52,561 nt of DNA from Candidatus Woesearchaeota archaeon (GTDB lineage: Archaea; Nanobdellota; Nanobdellia; Woesearchaeales; JAFCFN01): NCBI GenBank assembly GCA_017608625.1, contig JAFCFN010000005.1:1-52561 (forward strand), given 5' to 3'. Both the position numbers and the translations under genes were made by a program. Under the pieces are notes generated by a model. It was not told the origin of the DNA, did no database searches, and saw only the letters and a list, made by a program, of their open reading frames with translations. This document shows, piece by piece, positions 35,574 to 42,392 of this stretch (the stretch's first letter is position 1; each line of letters starts with the position of its first letter).

Positions 35574-35912
35574 TTATTCCTCATTTCTGAATATAAGCTG
35601 ATATGGCTTGTTATGTTTATCAATAACATCTGATGCAAGCTCAATTATGCTATTATTCATAAGATCACATGGGCCATCTTTGTATTCCCACTTATCTCTG
35701 TTTATTTTAGTTCCATTATCGCTTTTTAAATCCAAATATTGCCATGTTTTAGCAAATTCATTAAATTTGATTAAACCATGAACTCTAGAAACTGTCCCTG
35801 CTATTGGAGGGATTACAATATCTGATAATTCCTTATTTCTTCCAATGATATAAGGTCTATCCTTTTTTAATTTATATTCCTTTTTTAAAACTATGTCAAC
35901 TATCTTGGCCAT
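35574..35912 (-). CDS. FHA-domain protein
   Basis: 112 residues that are essentially one forkhead-associated domain, which binds phosphothreonine peptides. The signature residues are present: IIGRNKELSDIVIP (~22-35), TVSRVHGLI (~40-48) and YLDLKSDNGTKIN (~58-70). FHA proteins are uncommon in archaea of this size and usually pair with Ser/Thr kinases; the only kinase-like gene in the window is the fused one at 48032. Start ATG 35912 overlaps the upstream zinc-ribbon gene. It is a central gene of the minus-strand operon. Confidence 0.85.
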   Translation of the reverse strand: MAKIVDIVLKKEYKLKKDRPYIIGRNKELSDIVIPPIAGTVSRVHGLIKFNEFAKTWQYLDLKSDNGTKINRDKWEYKDGPCDLMNNSIIELASDVIDKHNKPYQLIFRNEE

Positions 35913-36015
35913 TTTTCACCTCTCTCGGATAATCCAATCTAGTCTTACATCTAGGGCACTCTTTTGGTTCAGCAACTCTTGATTCCCATTCATAACTACA
36001 TTTTGGACAGTTCAT
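35896..36015 (-). CDS. 39-aa zinc-ribbon protein
   Basis: A short frame from ATG 36015 to TGA 35896. MNCPKCSYEWESRV followed by ECPRCKTRLDY gives two CxxC knuckles about 17 residues apart, a compact zinc ribbon seen in many prokaryotes as a stand-alone small protein. Its ATG overlaps the upstream stop (ATGA) and its 3' end overlaps the FHA start, so it is locked into the operon. Likely a protein or nucleic-acid binding module. Confidence 0.7.
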   Translation of the reverse strand: MNCPKCSYEWESRVAEPKECPRCKTRLDYPREVKNGQDS

Positions 36016-36365
36016 TTTTCACTCTCCTTAATAATTGCAGGAACATTAATTCCTACAATCTCTACTTTTTTTAATATTTTTTCCAAATTTTTTATTTCAG
36101 AAATATGTTTAATTACTCCTCCAACCTTCACTCCATTCTCAATCAGAGGATGGCCATCTTCTTTTACTGCCCAAACTATTTCATCAATACCTATTTTTCC
36201 CTTTAATTTCCCAATACCTTTTTCATTGCACCACAGCTCATAGTCTGAAAGATAATGTTTTAATCCATCCATGTACCATCCCCTTATTGTTCTATTCTGA
36301 TCCACGCATAGAATATACCATCTATCCTGTTTTGGGACTTCTATTGCAATTTCGTAGTTTTTCAT
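36012..36365 (-). CDS. Uncharacterised 117-aa protein
   Basis: 117 residues, mixed alpha/beta, with Trp-rich N-terminus (RWYILCVDQNRTIRGWYMDG) and a hydrophobic C-terminal strand (VEIVGINVPAIIK). Shine-Dalgarno GAGGTAAA precedes its ATG. Internal gene of the FHA operon; no family recognised. Confidence 0.5.
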   Translation of the reverse strand: MKNYEIAIEVPKQDRWYILCVDQNRTIRGWYMDGLKHYLSDYELWCNEKGIGKLKGKIGIDEIVWAVKEDGHPLIENGVKVGGVIKHISEIKNLEKILKKVEIVGINVPAIIKESEK

Positions 36366-36373
36366 TTTACCTC

Positions 36374-36580
36374 TTAAAATAGATCATCTCTTCCAGTAAC
36401 AGGGTTGTATGTATTGTTTTTGCTAAATTCAATTTTTCTCGGTTTTGCTTCATTAACTATTCTGTCAATTGATTTTGGAAGAACTGTTATAGCACCTATT
36501 CCAAGAATTTCGTCATTTCTCTTTCTTTTTAATTTATTATAACCCCTAATCTTTGCAATCAAATTCGCAATGTATTTCAT
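36374..36580 (-). CDS. Small basic uncharacterised protein
   Basis: 68 residues, basic (KIRGYNKLKRKRNDE), with no membrane segment. ATG at 36580 overlaps the upstream gene's TGA and has GAGGTG upstream. Possibly nucleic-acid binding from its charge, but no family recognised. Confidence 0.5.
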   Translation of the reverse strand: MKYIANLIAKIRGYNKLKRKRNDEILGIGAITVLPKSIDRIVNEAKPRKIEFSKNNTYNPVTGRDDLF

Positions 36581-36822
36581 TTTTTCACCTCACATATGTT
36601 TTTCATTTTACAAAGGCTGCAATAACCATCCTCAAAACCTCTCCTATATGCCTCTAAATGCTGTTCAATCCTTTTTGAGTACGATCCTTTCAAATAAGGA
36701 TAGCTTCCTTGCTCGATTCTCTTGATTTCATCTTTTAAAGCCTTTGTCTCTGCTTTCAGCAAATCTGTATAACATAAACAAGATTCATACTTTGTTGGTT
36801 TTATTGGAATTTTTTTGGCCAT
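36577..36822 (-). CDS. Small cysteine-containing protein
   Basis: 81 residues with CLCYTD near the N-terminus (residues 15-17) and a C-terminal CSLCKMKNIC cluster, connected by a charged helical region. The four or five cysteines could bind zinc or an iron-sulfur cluster. Preceded by the first gene of the operon and overlapping the next by four bases. No family recognised. Confidence 0.55.
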   Translation of the reverse strand: MAKKIPIKPTKYESCLCYTDLLKAETKALKDEIKRIEQGSYPYLKGSYSKRIEQHLEAYRRGFEDGYCSLCKMKNICEVKK

Positions 36823-36849
36823 ATTTATCTAAAAATTAAAAAGGAAAAA

Positions 36850-37386
36850 TTATGCATTAGCTATGTATGAAGCCAACATCCCATTAAGCACTGCATCATT
36901 GTATTCTGCTTTTTCTGATGCTTCAAAAAGTGTTTTTATGTCTTCCACACTTTTTACTGAAGATTCCTTAATTTTCTTATTGTATTTGCTGAAATACTCT
37001 TTGAATTCATTAGCAAGTTTTGGGATATGTTCTTTCTCTATATCATAGAATATATTAGGTGAAAGATATGTTGCTATTCCTGTTTCAATCTTCTTAACAA
37101 GATTTGCTAAACCTTCTAAAGGATTCTGTACTGCTAAAAATAAATCCTGTTCTTTAATATTCAAATCCCTTATTATTCTTGCATTTTGTTCATTGGCATT
37201 TTTCCAAGAATCTTTTAATCCTAAGAATTCTTTGTAGTCCTGCTTTAAATTTTCATATAATTTAATAACAGCATCAATTCCATCCTTCTGAATATCAGAT
37301 ACAGATCCAACTATTTTTTCTTTTATTTTATTCAGATATGTTATGATTTCCTGTTTTCTACCTTTTAAAACTTTTAAATTGACCAT
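36850..37386 (-). CDS. Uncharacterised 178-aa helical protein, first gene of the operon
   Basis: 178 residues, almost entirely alpha-helical with heptad-like hydrophobic spacing, no cysteines or membrane segment. Resembles a coiled-coil or helical-bundle scaffold. ATG 37386 preceded by GAGGTGAAACC. Just upstream is the large inverted repeat at 37411-37474, so it leads the transcript that carries the FHA and zinc-ribbon genes. Function unknown. Confidence 0.55.
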   Translation of the reverse strand: MVNLKVLKGRKQEIITYLNKIKEKIVGSVSDIQKDGIDAVIKLYENLKQDYKEFLGLKDSWKNANEQNARIIRDLNIKEQDLFLAVQNPLEGLANLVKKIETGIATYLSPNIFYDIEKEHIPKLANEFKEYFSKYNKKIKESSVKSVEDIKTLFEASEKAEYNDAVLNGMLASYIANA

Positions 37387-37410
37387 TTTGGTTTCACCTC
37401 TTTCTTAAGA

Positions 37411-37474
37411 TAAGAACCCAAGAGTCAAGGGGTGTTTAGATGAGCTGTAGTAAGAAACACCTCTTGGGTTCTTA
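37411..37474. repeat. Large bulged inverted repeat upstream of the FHA operon
   Basis: TAAGAACCCAAGA (37411-37423) pairs perfectly with TCTTGGGTTCTTA (37462-37474). After a one-sided bulge of seven bases, GGTGTTT (37431-37437) pairs with AAACACC (37455-37461), leaving a 17-base loop. It lies 25 bases before the first gene of the minus operon, inside its probable leader, between divergent units. It may be an operator, a leader switch or a small RNA. Confidence 0.55.
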
Positions 37475-37622
37475 CTTGTTAGTAGTAATAATAGTAGTAA
37501 AACATAACTTATATATAAATCTTTTGTTTTTTGTTACTTAATAGTAATAACATTAAGGCTTGAGATGACTAAATTTTGGCATATGAAAACATGAAATTTG
37601 CTGATTATAAGGTATATAATAG
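37475..37622. promoter_or_regulatory. Divergent promoter region
   Basis: This interval between the FHA operon and the nucleotidyltransferase-HEPN gene has a trinucleotide-like tract (GTAGTAATAATAGTAGTAA) and an ACTTATATATAAAT element near 37506-37520 that can serve either strand as a TATA box. No gene is seen. Confidence 0.4.
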
Positions 37623-37653
37623 ATGTTCAGAAAAATACAGAAAAAACCAAAGC

Positions 37654-37663
37654 ATTTAAATAT
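37654..37663 (+). promoter_or_regulatory. TATA box for the NTase-HEPN gene
   Basis: ATTTAAATAT lies about 26 bases upstream of ATG 37689. This places transcription start at or near that ATG and is the reason I prefer it to the in-frame ATG at 37623. Confidence 0.5.
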
Positions 37664-37688
37664 GGAGTATAAATATCTTATTAATATA

Positions 37689-39437
37689 ATGGCAAATGAA
37701 ATCCCAGAAGAGCTTCCTAAGGAAATACAAGAAAAACTAAAGGCAATAAAAACAAAACTAGAAAAATTTAAGAAAAAAGTTATTGAAAAATACAAACCTT
37801 ATATCATTGGAATTGCTTTGCTTCCTCCTGATAAAGAAAATAAAGAAAAAATAAATATTCTTGTATTAGATGATGACACTGATGCACCTATAGAAGCAAA
37901 AGCAGCATTAAAAGAAGGTGTTAGTAAAGGAATTGATGAAATAGCAAAAAGCATTGACAAAAATTTAAATCCTGAACTTATTCTCTTATCTGAGTTATGG
38001 CAAGATTGTTATGATGGCAAGTATGAACCATTGCAGATGATTGCAATGGGTGCTCCAATCCATGATACAGGGATGTTGCAGGCAATAAAAATAGCAGAGA
38101 TTCACAAAACAATGGTTGTCAAGAAGTTTGAAAAATATATTGTTAGCTATGTTCTTGCAGGTTCATTAGTGCAAGGAAAAGCTACAAAAGACTCTGATAT
38201 AGATGTTTTTGTTGTTGTTGATGATACAGATGTTAAAAGAATGACAAGAGCAGAGTTAAAAGATAAGTTAAGAGCAATAATCATTCAGATGGCTTATGAG
38301 GCAGGAGAATTAACAGGAATAAAAAACAAGTTAAATGTTCAAGTCTATATCTTAACTGAATTTTGGGATAGTGTAAAAGAAGCAAATCCAATCATATTCA
38401 CATTCTTAAGAGATGGTGTACCATTTTATGACAGAGGAGTGTTTATGCCTTGGAAGTTGTTGCTTAAAATGGGAAAGATAAAGCCAAGTCAGGAAGCAAT
38501 TGACATGTACATGAGTGGTGGAGAAGAGATGCTCAAAAGAGTGCGTTATAAATTAAATGATATTGGCTCAGAAGACATCTTTTATGCAATTTTAACACCA
38601 TCTCAAGCAGCTTTAATGTTATATGGGGTACCTCCTCCTACACCAAAGGAAACTTCTGGGTTAATGAGAGAGGTATTTGTTAAAAAAGAAGGAATGCTAG
38701 AAGAAAAGGATGTAAAAATTTTAGAGAATGTAATAAAAGTGAGAAAAGATATAGAGCATGGAATTAAAAAAGAAATAAGTGGTAAAGAGCTGGACTCCTT
38801 ACTAAAAAATGCAGAAGAGTATCTTAAAAAGATACAAAAAGTATTCTCGCAGTTACAAAGAAGAAAGGAAAAAGAAGATTTGGTTAGAATTTATGATAAC
38901 ATAAAAACAGTTGTAAGAGATGTTCTAAAAACAGAGGGTTTGGAAAGAATTCCTGAAGAAGAATTGGTCAGTAAGTTTAAAGAAGAGATTATTTCAAAAG
39001 GAAAACTGCCAGCAAGATATGGTAGATTGTTAAATCAGATATTAAAAACAGAGAAAGAGAAATTGAATAAAACAGAAATAGAAAAGCTAAGAAAAAATTC
39101 AAATGATTTAATCAGAACTTTAGTAGAGTATATGCAAAGAAAATACACAAGAGAGGTAGAAAAAACAAGAATAAGGGTAAAATATGACAACAAACAAGGA
39201 GAAATAATCTTGTTAGAAAAAGAAGCCTTTATAATTAAAGATTTAGATAAAGAAAAAGAGGTAGATAAAGCTAAGTTTAAACCAGATGGTAGTTTAGGAG
39301 AAATTGAAAAAAGCAGTTTAGAAGAAATGGAAAAAACAATAGCTGCTATGAAAGGAGCTAAGAAAGTAGCTATCACCGATTCATTTTTCAATTCCCTAAA
39401 AAAAATATTTGGTAAAAAGGTTGAGATAGTTTTATAA
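37689..39437 (+). CDS. Nucleotidyltransferase-HEPN protein with extra degenerate nucleotidyltransferase domain
   Basis: 582 residues from ATG 37689 (leaderless; see promoter). Residues ~150-280 are a Pol-beta minimal nucleotidyltransferase: VLAGSLVQG (G158, S159), DSDIDVFVVV (D170, D172). Residues ~285-385 are a HEPN bundle with an intact RX4H motif (RKDIEH, R352-H357). The ~35-150 segment aligns with the same nucleotidyltransferase region but has lost GS and DxD (KINILVLDDD), so it is a degenerate copy. A helical tail ends with a basic beta domain (~480-582). The HEPN and linker match the 269-aa protein at 12190. Substrate unknown; RNA modification or cleavage is plausible. Confidence 0.8.
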   Translation: MANEIPEELPKEIQEKLKAIKTKLEKFKKKVIEKYKPYIIGIALLPPDKENKEKINILVLDDDTDAPIEAKAALKEGVSKGIDEIAKSIDKNLNPELILLSELWQDCYDGKYEPLQMIAMGAPIHDTGMLQAIKIAEIHKTMVVKKFEKYIVSYVLAGSLVQGKATKDSDIDVFVVVDDTDVKRMTRAELKDKLRAIIIQMAYEAGELTGIKNKLNVQVYILTEFWDSVKEANPIIFTFLRDGVPFYDRGVFMPWKLLLKMGKIKPSQEAIDMYMSGGEEMLKRVRYKLNDIGSEDIFYAILTPSQAALMLYGVPPPTPKETSGLMREVFVKKEGMLEEKDVKILENVIKVRKDIEHGIKKEISGKELDSLLKNAEEYLKKIQKVFSQLQRRKEKEDLVRIYDNIKTVVRDVLKTEGLERIPEEELVSKFKEEIISKGKLPARYGRLLNQILKTEKEKLNKTEIEKLRKNSNDLIRTLVEYMQRKYTREVEKTRIRVKYDNKQGEIILLEKEAFIIKDLDKEKEVDKAKFKPDGSLGEIEKSSLEEMEKTIAAMKGAKKVAITDSFFNSLKKIFGKKVEIVL

Positions 39438-39441
39438 TAAA

Positions 39442-39963
39442 ATGGCTATAGAGAAAAGGCCTTTTGCTGAGGAAGTGCCTGTTAGTTCTATTGTTTTGAG
39501 ATGGGAAGGAATATTTGATTTTGATGGCATGTATAAGTATATGCAGAGTTGGTTAGCAAATAAAGAATATGAGTTTCATGAAGCAGCATATAAGCATAAA
39601 CCAGCAGAATTAGGTAAAGAAATAGAGCTAGAGTGGTTTGCTGAAAAAAAGATAAATGGTTATGCTATGAATAGAATTGATGTAGAAATGCATTTATGGG
39701 ATGTTAATGAGGTAGAAGTAGAAGGTAAAAAATTAACTCGGGCAAGAATGTGGATAAAGTTATCTGCTACCTTAATTTTAGACTATGAACAAAAATGGGG
39801 GAAAAATGCATTTTATTCTGCTTTAAGAAACTTTTTTCATAAACATATAATAAAAAAACAGATAGATTTTGTGTGGGCAGAGAGTTTAAGACTTGAGTTA
39901 AACAAATTTTTAGAAGACATCAAAGCTTATTTAGAATCCATGGCAAGAGGAAAAGTTTATTAA
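39442..39963 (+). CDS. Uncharacterised 173-aa protein, paralog of the next gene
   Basis: 173 residues, soluble, beta-rich then helical. It shares a clear pattern with the protein at 40068: a GIFDFDGMYK-like N-terminus, KHK and GKEIELEW, an EVEVEGKK segment, then LILDYEQKWG and a C-terminal helix with KKQIDFV...ESLRLELNKF. No catalytic motif recognised. Starts four bases after the NTase-HEPN stop, so probably in its operon. Confidence 0.65.
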   Translation: MAIEKRPFAEEVPVSSIVLRWEGIFDFDGMYKYMQSWLANKEYEFHEAAYKHKPAELGKEIELEWFAEKKINGYAMNRIDVEMHLWDVNEVEVEGKKLTRARMWIKLSATLILDYEQKWGKNAFYSALRNFFHKHIIKKQIDFVWAESLRLELNKFLEDIKAYLESMARGKVY

Positions 39964-39990
39964 AAAGTTATTGTTTTTATTTAAAATAAA

Positions 39991-40067
39991 GGAGGTAAAG
40001 GTTAACAGACCTATCGAGCGAGCAAAGCGAGTGAAGATAGGTCAAAGCGTTAACCGATTTTGCGGTT
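39991..40067 (+). promoter_or_regulatory. Structured leader with Shine-Dalgarno separated from ATG, copy C
   Basis: GGAGGT (39991-39996) is the only good Shine-Dalgarno, yet ATG is at 40068. GGTTAAC (40000-40006) pairs with GTTAACC (40049-40055), and GACCTATC (40008-40015) with GATAGGTC (40036-40043). The alternative hairpin AACCG (40052-40056) with CGGTT (40063-40067) abuts the ATG and shares AACC with the long stem. Structure and layout match copy B; sequence matches copy A over the inner stem. Confidence 0.7.
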
Positions 40068-40613
40068 ATGGCTGAACGAAAATTAGTTGTTGAGAACATA
40101 AGTATAAGTTACTCTGGATTGTTTGATGTTAAAGAGTTCTATAAAATGATTGATGACTGGTTTAAAGCTAAGGGATATGATAAAGTTGTAGTGAAACATA
40201 AAGAATATAGCACTGAAACAGGAAAAAATATTGAGATTCTTCTAGCACCGCATAAAAATGTAACTGACTATATTAGGAATTTAATTAAAGTATGGATTGG
40301 GATGAGCAATATCAAAGAAGTAGAAGTTAAAAGAGATAAAACAAGATTTAAAATAAATAAAGGAGATGTCATTGTTGTTTTGGACGGCTATCTGGAATTA
40401 GATTATGAACATAGATGGGAGCAAAAGCCATTATTCTTTTTCTTAAGAGTTTTGATTGACAAGTTCATTCATAAATCAGAAATTGATAAATACGGAGAAG
40501 AATTAATAGAAGAGATTAATGAGTTTCATAATGAGATTAGATCGTTTTTAGGATTGCATAAATATGGGCCTGCAATAAGGGCAAAAACACCTGAGGTACC
40601 TGGTTTTAGATAA
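40068..40613 (+). CDS. Uncharacterised 181-aa protein, paralog of the preceding gene
   Basis: 181 residues aligned along most of its length with the 173-aa protein: SGLFDVKEFYKMIDDWFKAK, VKHKEYSTETGKNIEILL, EVEVKRDK, LDGYLELDYEHRWEQ and KSEIDKYGEELIEEINEFH. It adds a short Pro-rich tail. The ATG directly follows the leader hairpin. Two tandem paralogs behind an NTase-HEPN gene suggest partners in one complex; the leader may tune relative output. Function unknown. Confidence 0.65.
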   Translation: MAERKLVVENISISYSGLFDVKEFYKMIDDWFKAKGYDKVVVKHKEYSTETGKNIEILLAPHKNVTDYIRNLIKVWIGMSNIKEVEVKRDKTRFKINKGDVIVVLDGYLELDYEHRWEQKPLFFFLRVLIDKFIHKSEIDKYGEELIEEINEFHNEIRSFLGLHKYGPAIRAKTPEVPGFR

Positions 40614-40625
40614 AATAAAAGGATA

Positions 40626-40637
40626 AAACTTATATAG
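40626..40637 (+). promoter_or_regulatory. TATA box for the tRNA-Leu/tRNA-Thr pair
   Basis: AAACTTATATAG lies about 30 bases upstream of the tRNA-Leu 5' end at 40663, typical archaeal spacing. The two tRNA genes, six bases apart, probably share it. Confidence 0.5.
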
Positions 40638-40662
40638 TGTTTTACTTTTTCTTTAGGGTATT

Positions 40663-40861
40663 GCGAGGGTAGCAAAGCCTGGTCACATCTGCAAAGATGC
40701 CAGAGAAATGCGCAGGACTTAAGAGGGGCACCTCAGCTTTGGTTGGGGATTTAAGTTATCCTGTCCCTTAGTGGGTCCGTGGGTTCAAAAACAGCGTAAT
40801 AAAATAAATGCGCTGTACAACAGCTAACAGAAAGCTGTTTTTGAAACTCCCACCCCTCGCA
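40663..40861 (+). tRNA. tRNA-Leu(TAA) with three introns
   Basis: Acceptor GCGAGGG (40663-40669) pairs with CCCTCGC (40854-40860), discriminator A. Anticodon TAA at 40720-40722. Introns inferred: D-loop 40685-40705 (helix CTGG/CCAG with 3-base bulges), canonical 37/38 at 40724-40757, and T-loop 59/60 at 40790-40847 (helix TTCA/TGAA). Each follows a bulge-helix-bulge with cleavage after the second base of each bulge. Removal gives 86 bases, a D-loop AAGCCTGGTCAAA, a T-loop TTCAAAT and the long variable arm expected for Leu. Boundaries are my model. Confidence 0.88.
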
Positions 40862-40867
40862 TATTTT

Positions 40868-40994
40868 GCCTCGGTAGCTCAGCTGGTTAGAGCACTACCT
40901 TGGTATAAGGATTAAGAATTTCAAAAAAGGTAGAGGTCGCGAGTTCAACTTGTTGCAAGTTCAAGCTTGCAGCTTGAAAGTCTCGCCCGAGGCT
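40868..40994 (+). tRNA. tRNA-Thr(GGT) with two introns
   Basis: Acceptor GCCTCGG (40868-40874) pairs with CCGAGGC (40987-40993), discriminator T. D-arm is normal. Anticodon GGT at 40902-40904; canonical intron 40906-40927. T-stem GCGAG/CTCGC is interrupted by a T-loop intron at 40950-40980, whose GTTGCAAG...CTTGCAGC stem sits on a TTCA/TGAA helix with 3-base bulges. Splicing gives a 74-base tRNA with T-loop TTCAACT. The T-loop intron resembles that of tRNA-Val. Confidence 0.88.
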
Positions 40995-41027
40995 CTTAAC
41001 ACCACTTTTAAGTAATAAAAAGAGAAA

Positions 41028-41040
41028 GGTTTATATATTT
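41028..41040 (+). promoter_or_regulatory. TATA box for the 76-aa gene / purU unit
   Basis: GGTTTATATATTT lies about 30 bases before the ATG at 41069 with no Shine-Dalgarno between, consistent with a leaderless transcript that continues into purU. Confidence 0.5.
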
Positions 41041-41068
41041 AATTTTATTCTTTTATTTTAAATTTAAA

Positions 41069-41299
41069 ATGTATAGAAAAAACTGTAAGTTAGAAGGTAT
41101 AATTGAAAACGAAAAAGTGGAAATAGTTCTAAAATTTTTAGAATTAAACAATAAAATAATTGTTCCAAAAATATATGGGGAGAAAATGCTTGGAATTGGA
41201 AAAAGATTATGTGATGGATGTGAGGATTCAATACTTTATGGATTCACTCGTTATTGTAAAAATGAACGTGTGATTATAAAATATTTGATGGAAAAATGA
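41069..41299 (+). CDS. Small uncharacterised protein upstream of purU
   Basis: 76 residues with three later cysteines (LCDGCEDS, YCKNE) and a beta-rich N-terminal half. Its TGA overlaps the purU ATG (ATGA), so the two are translationally coupled. No family recognised; the CxxC hints at metal binding. Confidence 0.55.
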   Translation: MYRKNCKLEGIIENEKVEIVLKFLELNNKIIVPKIYGEKMLGIGKRLCDGCEDSILYGFTRYCKNERVIIKYLMEK

Positions 41300-42201
41300 A
41301 AAAAAATGTAATTCTAATTGGATATTGTAAAGACAAACCTGGAATAGCTAAAGCAATTACTGATTTCATTTACAATAATGGCGGAAATATTGAAAATGAC
41401 CAAACTAAAATTGTCTCTGATTATGAATTTATCAACAAAAAACCATATAAAAAAGATGATTATTTTGTATTCAGATATGAATGGAATTTAGATGATGGTT
41501 CTATTTCAGAGTCAAAACTCATTGATAAATTTAAAGAGATATCAGATTATTTTGAGATGGAGTGGAAACTAAATTTCTCAGACAAAATTTATAATCTTGC
41601 AATATTTGTTACAAAGGAGCAGCATTGTTTAAAAGATATCCTTTCAAGAAAATATCAGGGGAAACTAAGAATAAATGTGCCTCTTATCATAAGCAATCAT
41701 CCATCATCCAAGTTTATTGATTTAGAGCATATTGTAAATACATATGGAGGAGAATATTATGTTTTTCCAATAACTAATGAAAACAAAATAAAACAGGAAC
41801 AAAAGGAAGTTGAGCTATTAAAAGAAAAGAATATAGATTTAATAATACTTGCTAAGTATAGGCAAATCTTGTCTGAAAGGTTCATAAATGAATTCCCAAA
41901 TAAAATAATAAATGTTCATGATTCAAGACTGCCCCGCTATCCTGGAAGTTATGCTTATATTCAAGCATATAGTAAAGGCGCAAAGAGTATTGGAGCAACA
42001 ACTCACTTTATTACACCTGAACTTGATAAAGGTCCAATAATTGATGAAGAGTGGGAGAAGATAACTGGTTTAGAAAGCTATGAAGATATTGTAAAAAAAG
42101 GGCATGATATGGAATGCTTAGTTCTTGCTAGAACAATAGATAATTATATTAATGATAAGATTTTATTACTCAACAACAAAAGAGCAATTTTATTCAAATA
42201 G
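41296..42201 (+). CDS. purU: Formyltetrahydrofolate deformylase-like protein
   Basis: 301 residues. N-terminal ACT-like domain (VILIGYCKDKPGIAKAITDF, ~1-85), then a formyltransferase-fold domain with PLIISNHPSSKF (~129), LAKYRQILSERF (~190), IINVHDSRLPRYPGSYAY (~210) and GPIIDEE (~250). PurU hydrolyses 10-formyl-THF to THF and formate. The usual HHS is HDS, while the Asn/His pair and the Asp region are present, so activity is likely but a related formyl-transfer role is possible. Its last base is also the first base of tRNA-Val. Confidence 0.82.
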   Translation: MKKNVILIGYCKDKPGIAKAITDFIYNNGGNIENDQTKIVSDYEFINKKPYKKDDYFVFRYEWNLDDGSISESKLIDKFKEISDYFEMEWKLNFSDKIYNLAIFVTKEQHCLKDILSRKYQGKLRINVPLIISNHPSSKFIDLEHIVNTYGGEYYVFPITNENKIKQEQKEVELLKEKNIDLIILAKYRQILSERFINEFPNKIINVHDSRLPRYPGSYAYIQAYSKGAKSIGATTHFITPELDKGPIIDEEWEKITGLESYEDIVKKGHDMECLVLARTIDNYINDKILLLNNKRAILFK

Positions 42202-42370
42202 GGCCCATGGTCTAGTGACTTTGCAAACCTGAGTTTGCTTGCTAGATGCTATGACGTCGCCTTGACGTAACCCTTTTATTTAATAAACCGATAAAAGGGT
42301 TTCATAATGGCGGAGGTCCTGGGTTCGATTTGTTGCAAATGTTTGCAACTTGAAAATCCCAGTGGGCCCA
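42201..42370 (+). tRNA. tRNA-Val(GAC) with three introns
   Basis: Acceptor GGGCCCA (42201-42207) pairs with TGGGCCC (42363-42369), discriminator A. Anticodon GAC at 42264-42266. Introns: D-loop 42218-42247 (removal recreates the G18G19 pair in CTAGTGGCTATGAC), canonical 42268-42307 (AACCCTTTTAT/ATAAAAGGGTT stem) and T-loop 42330-42356 (GTTGCAA/TTGCAAC on a TTCG/TGAA helix). Mature length is 73 bases with T-loop TTCGATT. Overlaps the purU stop by one base. Confidence 0.9.
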
Positions 42371-42392
42371 TTCTTTTCAAAAAAAGAGGAAA

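Noticed and set aside
40000-40067. Bulge-helix-bulge intron in the mRNA leader
   Set aside because: The internal loops are asymmetric (1 versus 5 bases) and do not give two 3-base bulges around a 4-bp helix, unlike the tRNA introns.
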